NCBI GenBank assembly: GCA_964036195.1
Contig: OZ038452.1
Coordinates: 2,170,001-2,234,000, forward strand
Length of the DNA stretch: 64,000 nt
From: Sphaerolaimus hirsutus
Lineage: Eukaryota > Nematoda > Chromadorea > Monhysterida > Sphaerolaimidae
Reading direction: 5' to 3'
Shown piece after piece: positions 56,554-64,000 of this stretch. The notes under the pieces were generated by a model. It saw only the letters and a list, made by a program, of their open reading frames with translations. It searched no databases and had not been told where the DNA came from. Position 1 is the stretch's first letter. Each line of letters starts with the position of its first letter. Made by a program: the position numbers and the translations under genes.

Positions 56554-56658
56554 CTGGACAATATCCGCCGCGGTGTCTTCGTTGGTGTGCAATGTCACTC
56601 GGGGCAGTGGCACAATGAAGGCTTCAGTGGCAGACCAAGTGCCAGTTCCGCAAAATGA
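56554..56658 (+). pseudogene. Duplicated exon 2, copy 2
   Basis: Same acceptor (TTTTTCACACACAG) and same 34-codon frame as 12148-12252, with a few substitutions (Arg to Cys, Ala-Glu-Arg region to Ala-Asp-Gln). Phase 0 joins it to exon 46774-46992. Between them lies the 9.1-kb element; if still transcribed, the intron is now about 9.6 kb. Confidence 0.4.
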
Positions 56659-56954
56659 GAAGTGAAATTGCAAATGCAAAGTAATTTGGCAAATGCGAAG
56701 TAAAATGAGAAGTCAATTGGCAAGTAAAAAGTTAGAAAACAAATGGAAAGTTGTATAGTGGAAATAATAGAAAAAATGCAAGCCATTTCATCGTAAGAGA
56801 CCTCGTAGGTAAATTTGGCAGCTGGCCAAAATTGCCAAAGAAATCGAAATCGCTATAAAAAATGACTAGCCATATATATAGACAAAAATAGTGATTATGA
56901 AGGTGAAAAATAGCAAATGGAGCAAACTTTAGCAGTTTTGAGCGCGATCTTTAG

Positions 56955-57449
56955 ATCTGATAAAAAAATGGCTAAAGCCAACAAAAAGTGGACGCTGCGC
57001 CTAAACATGTGTATGCTTTTGAATGCACAAAAGTAATATATCATATACCATGCCATTTTCTGATTGAGCTATCAAAAGATGTATATCAAGGGAAATGTAC
57101 ACAAATGCTAATAATATATACTATCAACACAGCAAACTGCATCAAAAGAAACAATTTCACCAAACTTTTGCATGGCAGCGTGAGCTGTGTCAAAGTGCTG
57201 GAAACATTAAAGATACAAAAAGCTCACGCTGCCATGCAAAAGTTTGGTGAAATTGTTTCTTTTGATGCAGTTTCCTGTGTTGATAATATATTATTAGCAT
57301 TTGTGTACATTTCCCTTGATATACATCTTTTGATAGCTCAATCAGAAAATGGAATGGTATATGATATATTACTTTTGTGCATTCAAAAGCATACACATGT
57401 TTAGGCGCAGCGTCCACTTTTTGTTGGCTTAAGCCATTTTTTATCAGAT
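56955..57449. repeat. Near-perfect hairpin, arms about 230 bp, loop 34 bp
   Basis: ATCTGATAAAAAAATGGCT at the left and its inverted copy at the right bound arms 56955-57186 and 57221-57449 with very few mismatches. The loop is 57187-57220. A transcript would fold into a long double strand. Open frames at 56988-57404 (plus) and 57190-57417 (minus) are mirror images of the arms and not genes. Confidence 0.92.
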
Positions 57450-57584
57450 ATACTTCTTTTTGAGGGCCACAGGCCCAAAAGTTTATAAGTTATTGCAAAT
57501 CAAGCAAATGCCACATGTGGCACTGAGCAATACAATCTATAGTCAAGAAGAAGCCAGATACTAAGATTCAAAAGATTTTCAACT

Positions 57585-59280
57585 TGACATTTAGAACTGA
57601 AAGTTATCACTTGACATTTATGACTTGAAATTACCCACTTGACAATGGCTTGACATAAACCACTTGACATTTATGACTGAATGGCATCACTTGACATTTA
57701 TGACTGAATGGCATCACTTGACATTTATGATATGACATGAACCGCTTGCCATTTTTTCACCTAATAGTTTTCACTTGACATTTATGTCTTGACATAAACA
57801 ACTTGACAATTATTACCTGAAAATTATCACTTGACATATTACTGGACATTTGACTTGAACTTTTAATTGACATTCACCACTAGACATTTATCACAAATGG
57901 ACATGACTTGACATCAACCACTCAACATTTATGAGCTGAATCGCATAACTTGACATGTCTGACTTGATGTAAACCACTTCAAAATTAGCACCTGATAGTT
58001 ATCACTTGACAGTGCTGACTTGACATAAACCACTTGCAATTTATTACCTGAACATTTTTACTTGACAGCAATCACATGACATTATCACCTGAACATAATC
58101 ACTTGACATTTATGACTTGACATAAACCACATGACATTTATCACCTGAACATTATCACCTGAACATTATCACTTGACATTGATGACTTGACATCAACCAC
58201 TTGACATTTATGACCTGATGATTTTCACTTGACGTTTATGACTAGACATACACCACTTGACATTTATCACTTTATAGTTGTCAGTTGAAATTAATTACTT
58301 CATATAACCACTTATCACTCATCACTTACCATTAACCACTTGATATTTATGATTTGGCATTAACCACTTGATAATTATCACCTGAACATTATCACTTGAC
58401 ATACAGCTTGACATTCAACTTGATTTTGCACTTGAAAACCTGAAGATTATCACTTGACATTCATGACTTGACATAAACTACTTGACATTTATCACTTACC
58501 ATTGACCAGTTGACCCTGATGATTTGATATTGGCCACATGGCATTTATCACCTGAACATTATCACTTGACATCTATCACTTGACAAAAACCACATAACAT
58601 TTATCACCTGAACATTATCACTTGACATTTTTGACCTGACATAAACCACGTGACATTCATCACCTGATAGTTGTAAATTCACATTTATGATCTGACATAA
58701 ACCACATGACATTTATCACCTGAACATTATCACTTGACATTGATGATTTGACGTAAACCACATGACATTTATCACCTGAACATAATCACTTGATATTGAT
58801 GACTTGACATAAACCACTTGACATTTATGACCTGAAGATGATCACTTGACATTCATGACTAGACATAAACCACTTGACATTTATCACCTGATAGTGGTCA
58901 ATTGACATTTATGACTTTATATAACCACTTGTCATTCATCACTTACCATTAACCACTTCACATTGATGATTTAGCATTAACCACGTGATAATTTTCACCT
59001 GAACATTATCACCTGACATACAACTTGACATTCAACCTGATTTTTCACTTGACAACCTGTAGATTATCACTTGACATTGATGACTTGAAATAGACTACTT
59101 GACATTTATCACTTACCATTAACCACTTGAGTTGACACTGATGATTTGGTAATAACTACTTGACAATTATCACATGAACATCATCACTTGACATACAACT
59201 TGACATTTGACTTGATATTTCACTTGACATTTAACTTGACAGTAACCACTAAAGCTTTATGACCTGAAAGTAATCACTGA
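57585..59280. repeat. Satellite-like array of 14-bp units (CACTTGACATTTAT)
   Basis: About 1.7 kb of degenerate 14-bp units: CACTTGACATTTAT, GACTTGACATAAAC, CACTTGACATTTAT, CACCTGAACATTAT, often cycling as a 56-bp set. A larger period of about 617 bp is visible: ACTTACCATTAACC at 58324 and 58941, and ACATACA(G/A)CTTGACATTCAAC at 58399 and 59016. Units contain CACTTG, an E-box-like CANNTG. No coding frame survives. Confidence 0.93.
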
Positions 59281-59540
59281 CTCCAAGGTCACATGATCAG
59301 TATCAGGCTTGCAGCTCCCGTTTTTGGTGTGTGAATTATTGTGTGAATTGGGGAGGGTGTGAAAAATCTACTTTTTTGGGGCACTGTTTCTTGTATTTGT
59401 TTATATGCATCGGAAATTCACACAGTAATAAATAACGGTAAGTCTTGCATGTGTGAAAAGTCAGGTTCACATAGGGGTCAAATAAAATGCACAGACGCAT
59501 AAGCATTCAATTTGTTTATGTGTGAATGCCGGGTGCTTTG
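59281..59540. other. Spacer, TGTGTGAATT words
   Basis: Contains GTGTGAATT repeated several times, as also at 59900-59960 and 61960-62030. Nothing else recognised. Confidence 0.35.
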
Positions 59541-59888
59541 CACAGGGAATAGTACCTCACTGCCAACTCGCTGCCAGCTAGGAGACCACAAGCTGACAAG
59601 CAGTTGTTTACACTTGGCAGCGAGCTGGCAGCTTTTGGCAGCGAGCTGGCAGCGAGTGGTCAGCATGCGGCAGTGAGCTGGCAGCTAGGTGTAAAAGGCT
59701 GCAGTGTAGTTGGCAGCGAGCTGGCAGCTTACTGAAAGCACCTATTTTATAAACACATTACAGCATTTAAAAAACATGTCAGCGAGCTGGCAGCGAGGTG
59801 CAAAAACGTTGTCAGCGAGCTAGGCCTGATTTTTGCTGCTTGGCAAGCGAGCTGGCAGCGAGTTGTCAGCAAGGTACTATTCCCTGTG
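59541..59888. mobile_element. Inverted-repeat element with GGCAGCGAGCTGGCAGC words
   Basis: CACAGGGAATAGTACCT at the left, AGGTACTATTCCCTGTG at the right, exactly inverted. The body repeats CTGGCAGCGAG about ten times. The flanks GTGCTTTG and TTGACCAC do not match. CAGGG starts resemble hAT ends. Confidence 0.75.
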
Positions 59889-60588
59889 TTGACCACGTGT
59901 GACAAAATCATGTGTGAATTATGCACACGACTTTCAGTCCTTTTTACTGTGTGAATGTGTGAATCTCATATATTTTTTTGATTTAATAAATGTGACGTAG
60001 TAGCAGTAGCGGCGGCATCCCTCTATTTGCCGACATCTGTCAAACTTCTTGAACTGGCAAAAAATGACTACAAATGACAAAAAAATGTGCCACTTTTCAT
60101 TTGTTGTAGTCACATTATAGATGTTTTCACGCTGCACCAATTTGGGTTGAGCCCATGAATTTCTAGCAAAAAATAGAAACTTACAAAATATCAAAAAGCA
60201 AAACTTTCAAAATAGATGTGGGCTTGTGTGCGCGCCCGCGGCGGAAAATGTGACGTGCCAAATGTCGCAGCAGTTTCACACGCCCCGTGTTGCACTGTGA
60301 CATTCTAAACTTTTCAATTTTTTATCGAGATCGAGAAAGCAACACGCGGCGGCACGAGAGGCTGCTGCGACCTGAAAACGGAAAAAAAACAAGGGAACAA
60401 AATAAAAAAGATAAATAACGCAATACAAACATATTGCTTAAATTAAGCTGATAATAAATAAAAAAATAAAACAAAACCACACAAAAAATGCCTCTGAAAT
60501 GCCGATATATACATGGTGGTTCACATTTTCCAAATTCATATTTCTTTTGTCCACAGATTTTGCTTTGTTTTGATAGTTCTGTGTACAA
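59889..60588. other. Spacer, nothing recognised
   Basis: AT-rich with one GC-rich patch (GTGTGCGCGCCCGCGGCGG at 60221). No exon-like frame with splice signals. Confidence 0.35.
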
Positions 60589-60820
60589 CAGAGTTGTTAA
60601 AAGTACCAAGCTTTTTCCAAAGTATACGTGAACGTAAAGTATTTACTTTTTACTCACCCCCTGAGTACAGAAATATGTTTTCTGTACTCAAGTACTTTCA
60701 AAAAGTATATTTAAAAGCGAGTACAGCTACTTTTTTAATGTATACATAAACATATTTACTCAGTACTCAAGTATATGTACTTTTTGAGTAAACGTAAATA
60801 CTCACTTGAACAGTTTTAAC
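60589..60820. mobile_element. CAGAGTTG element, ACTCAAGTA subtype, partial
   Basis: CAGAGTTGTTAAAAGTACC at the left; the right end (GTAAATACTCACTTGAACAGTTTTAAC) is degraded. Closest to 26933-27443. No duplication recognised. Confidence 0.6.
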
Positions 60821-61077
60821 ATTTTAACGGTTATATTTCATATAAATTATATTTAAGAACCATTTTAACAGTTATATTGTGGGCCACCATGTATGCACAA
60901 GCCCAGCGCAATGGTCAAAGGTAAATTTGTTCTGTGTTGTTTTGATCTTTTACAAATGTGGCAGTTATTGATGTTTTTCCTTTCCAATGTGGCCCAAATT
61001 GGCAATTTTTTGCCCGGGCCATGCACCTTTCTGCCGCCGCGAGTCCATTAGCGTCTGCTTGTTCACCTTGGCGGCAC

Positions 61078-61126
61078 TTACCCTGTGAAGTTCCAGGCGC
61101 CAACAATTTGTCTGCCATATGGCGCC
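61078..61126 (-). CDS. Possible short first exon, low support
   Basis: The minus strand reads ATGGCGCCATATGGC..., 16 codons (MAPYGRQIVGAWNFTG) up to a strong donor, GG|GTAAGT. The patch 61010-61130 is GC-richer than its surroundings. An alternative frame through the same patch (MADKLLAPGTSQGK...) is also open to 60915. One of the two may be coding; the sequence does not decide. Confidence 0.2.
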
Positions 61127-61165
61127 ATGAAAAACGGATATCGGCTCTCAGCTGATCGGCTAAAT

Positions 61166-61691
61166 GAGTCTGCATCAAAATCCAAACAGCGCATAATCCA
61201 AACAGCATAATCCAAACAAAAATGAGGCATAATCCAAACGAAAATGAAGCATAATCCAAACACTTTTTGTGCCCCAAACTGCAGCATAATCCAAACAGAA
61301 ATGAGGCAAAATCCAAACACTCGTCCAAGCACTCCATCAAAGAAGTGAACACCACCTGACATTTAAGGGGCAGATTTAATGGGAAAATGACTTGATTTGT
61401 AGCTTTGAAGTGACCAACCAACCAATGGATGGTTTTTGCCATTATTGCAATTTCAGTGCAGTGGTTGCCAAAATGGCAACATCATATGTAAATGCATGAG
61501 AATAGGCAAAGTTAGTGTTTGTATTATGCTTCATTTTTGTTTGGATTTTGCCTCATTTCTGTTTGGATTATGCTGCAGTTTGGGGCACAAAAAAGTGTTT
61601 GGATTATGCTTCATTTTCGTTTGGATTTTGCCTCATTTTTGTTTGGATTATGCTGTTTGGATTATGCGCTGTTTGGATTCTGAGCTTCCCC
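61166..61691. mobile_element. Foldback element with CATAATCCAAACA repeats, TSD CGGCTAAAT
   Basis: The left arm (61175-61322) and right arm (61513-61680) are inverted copies built of CATAATCCAAACA/GTTTGGATTATG units. Both flanks carry CGGCTAAAT (61157-61165, 61692-61700). The 190-bp centre is unique. Frames such as 61436-61717 are repeat-driven. Confidence 0.82.
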
Positions 61692-61700
61692 CGGCTAAAT

Positions 61701-62636
61701 TGCCTGTGACCGATTAAAACTTATCGGTCACATCTTTTATCTATTGTGACGGAACTAAAACACTTGCATCAAATCAAAAGATCAATCGGCGCCTGACACT
61801 ACACAAGTTATGCAGGCACTCACCGATTTCCTTATCCGCAAGGTAGATTAGCGGCACGCTTTTCAATCAGGTACTACACAATGAACCACCAAATTTCATT
61901 TCCCTCTGTCGCTAAATGTCAAATTTTTATGCCGAAAAATATGATATTCACACATTTTCACTTATCTCTGTTAGGGTGTGAAAATCACATTTTACCGAAA
62001 ATGTCATTTTCGCCCAGTGTGTGAATTTTTTTCCCGACAAATCACGACCACGTAAGTGTAAATAGTTTTCATACAATGATTTTTTACAGGGCGCCTGTTG
62101 TGTGTTAGCGCGAATTGATTTCTATTACTGAAAACCCATGTGTGTGTTATTTTTCGGGAGCGATTTGACCTCCCAGGCAAAATAAACAAATGGTTCACGA
62201 TCGAAAATTTCCTGTCACTGTCGGTAGCATTTGTGTGTGTGAACTGTGAATGTGAGAATGTGTGAATTCAGCTGCATCCCTGCTCAGTATCACATCAAGC
62301 AGTACTCTAGGCATGTGTGCGCGTTTTACACAAAACAAGCAAACTTGAATAACTTTTGTAAATCTCAACCAAAATCGCCAAAAATTGGCTCATTTGAAAG
62401 CTCTAGTCATAGCGCACATCAACAAATTTTTTTATTGCCGCATTTGTATTCAAATTTTGAATTTATTGGGGTTTGAAAATTTCAAACAGCTACCATCCCA
62501 AAGTTGGCAGAGCCTGTGAAAAAAATTCCGAAAATAAGAAATGGCATCATATGCTCTTTCACATGAGCCATCAACCATGAAGATCGGTTGTGTTTCAAGA
62601 AAGTTATTGCAGTTTGAAGATTGTCGGGAGAACAAG
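61701..62636. other. Spacer, nothing recognised
   Basis: AT-rich; TGTGTGAA words and no supported gene. Confidence 0.35.
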
Positions 62637-62658
62637 AACAACAACAACAACAACAACA
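62637..62658. repeat. (AAC)n microsatellite
   Basis: Seven consecutive AAC units. Confidence 0.9.
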
Positions 62659-62659
62659 C

Positions 62660-64000
62660 GACTTGAAAAAGAAAATCCGTAATAACTTTCTCTGAGCTCA
62701 ACGGTTGGATCTGAAAATTTGCATGGTGGTACTTTTCGACACGGGCGTTTCAATGGTGCAGTCGGTTCTGCACTAGCGCATTGCGTTCCGAAGTTATTGC
62801 GATTTTAAATTTGCAATTTCCGCATTTTGGTGTGTCTGACCATATTATGGGTGGGTCGCTTGCGCCCTCCCTCGGCAGCGCCACCCGATTTTGATTATAC
62901 ACTACCGTGCAGAATAGTTGAGACTTTTTGCGCTGCGTGATTAATGTTGCCAGTATTTTGAAATGGTTGATATGCAAAACATTTGGATACTATGCATGGG
63001 TACTCTGGGTGCTCGACTACACATGCCCAGGATGACTGCCCCTCAAGTTCAAATCTGCGTATATTCCTAGTGTACAAACATATTAACTCAGTTTGTTCAT
63101 GTTTCAGAATAGTTGAGACTTTTCTTGTTTTGGGCAGTAGCCACTCAGTATCTCACTTTAAAGTTTATATCCAATTCCTATGTTCATTTTTTAACAAAAA
63201 TTTTACCATGGGAACTGCTTGCCTGCATTGCTGAGCTCTGTGTGCAGCAAGAAACATTCTAAGCATGAACAGCATATGGCAATGCATATATGGAAATGTG
63301 GCATTTATTTATTTTTGCTGCAGTTTTGCATCTATTGCCAGCAAATCAGAAATGGGGGTAGGCATACTACTGAGTGGGGCTATTTGGTGTGTAAATTTGA
63401 GGTTATGGCTTTGCTCTATAAGGGAGAAAATTTGGCCCAACTGTGAATGAGTAATGTGCAATTATTTTGTATGGAATGAAGATGGAAGTTTGTAAGTGCT
63501 ATAACATTTGATTGGAAAGAGATATTGAAAAAACGTTTTTGTCATATTAATTCTCTCTGTCTAAAGAATCTTATAGACTGTTTGATAACAAAATTTTGAT
63601 GCTGCAAACCCCAGTAAATTAAGCATAAAATATTTCGACACCATTGAAAACTTTGAAGTGCCATAACTTTTGATTGGAAAGAGATATTGAACTCATTTTT
63701 GTTTTAAATGAATCCTCGTTGTCTAAAGTATATGATAGTTTGTTCAAAAAAATTATTTTTTCATGTTCAAAAACTGGGTCAAATTGACATACCTAGTTTA
63801 GACATCACTAAACAGACCACAAAAATAGAATTTGCATGTTGTCCCGATCATTTTAACTGTTGAATGATTCAAATCAGCCCAGAAATGGTTGAGTTATGAA
63901 GCTTCAAACACACTCATCCAGATTGCCTATTTTTTGTATATTTATTGACCATTTTTTTATAGACCCCCTTATCTCGGGCCTGGAGGATTATTTAAGCAAA
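62660..64000. repeat. Dispersed repeat family, several units, runs off window
   Basis: 62690-62800 resembles 19862-19960 (GGTACTTTT..GACACGGGC). 63480-64000 shares CATAACTTTTGATTGGAAAGAGATAT (also near 24400 and 26140) and ends CCCCCTTATCTCGGGCCTGG, as near 26465. CAGAATAGTTGAGACTTTT occurs twice, at 62911 and 63105. No coding sequence recognised. Confidence 0.55.

Noticed and set aside
56988..57417. 138- and 75-codon frames starting with the same residues
   Set aside because: They are the two arms of the hairpin read outward; the identity comes from the palindrome.
57585..59280. Possible CRISPR-like repeat array
   Set aside because: Units are contiguous 14-mers without unique spacers, in animal DNA.
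59541..59888. Clear 8-bp target duplication for the GGCAGCGAG element
   Set aside because: GTGCTTTG and TTGACCAC do not match, so no superfamily is assigned.
60915..61442. 175-codon minus frame
   Set aside because: Half of it is the CATAATCCAAACA foldback arm; only the short GC-rich end could be coding.
62911..63123. Direct repeat CAGAATAGTTGAGACTTTT as LTR ends
   Set aside because: Only about 19 bp are shared and no element structure lies between.

Overview
This window reads as nuclear DNA of an animal, most likely an invertebrate. It is AT-rich, has no operon-like gene packing, contains exon-sized coding islands flanked by GT/AG splice signals, carries a BEL/Pao-type LTR retrotransposon (a metazoan lineage) and an SGNH-plus-APE-type LINE, and is saturated with DNA transposon relics. 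I cannot name the species. No rRNA, tRNA or CRISPR array was recognised; RNA genes were looked for only by eye.

Layout. 1-7.4 kb: a repeat copy, a possible TATA-driven first exon on the minus strand, a YIDD-type reverse transcriptase relic (minus), a decayed LINE (plus; SGNH-like ORF1, endonuclease/RT ORF2) and two exon-like segments. 7.4-14.2 kb: mainly intergenic, with one well-formed minus-strand exon, a duplicated two-exon gene fragment and a 1.6-kb palindrome. 14.2-46.2 kb: a dense transposon graveyard of non-autonomous elements, many nested two to four deep and many still flanked by perfect 8-bp target duplications (hAT-like) or by TA (Tc1/mariner-like). Small coding islands lie between and inside them. 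46.7-56.9 kb: a second copy of the two-exon fragment, whose intron holds a 9.1-kb GGCGCC-armed element that itself contains a BEL/Pao gag-pol relic and a second LTR-element gag with LTR and primer-binding site. 57-64 kb: a 230-bp-arm hairpin, a 1.7-kb satellite with a 14-bp unit, foldback elements and a dispersed repeat family.

The genes do not form a pathway. The coding islands are unidentified. The coherent story is mobile-element biology: at least eight terminal-inverted-repeat families without a visible transposase, several dated against each other by nesting, and several sitting in or beside candidate host exons, where their ends supply a splice donor or a stop codon. Boundaries come from reading inverted ends and target duplications by eye, so internal similarity values are not given.
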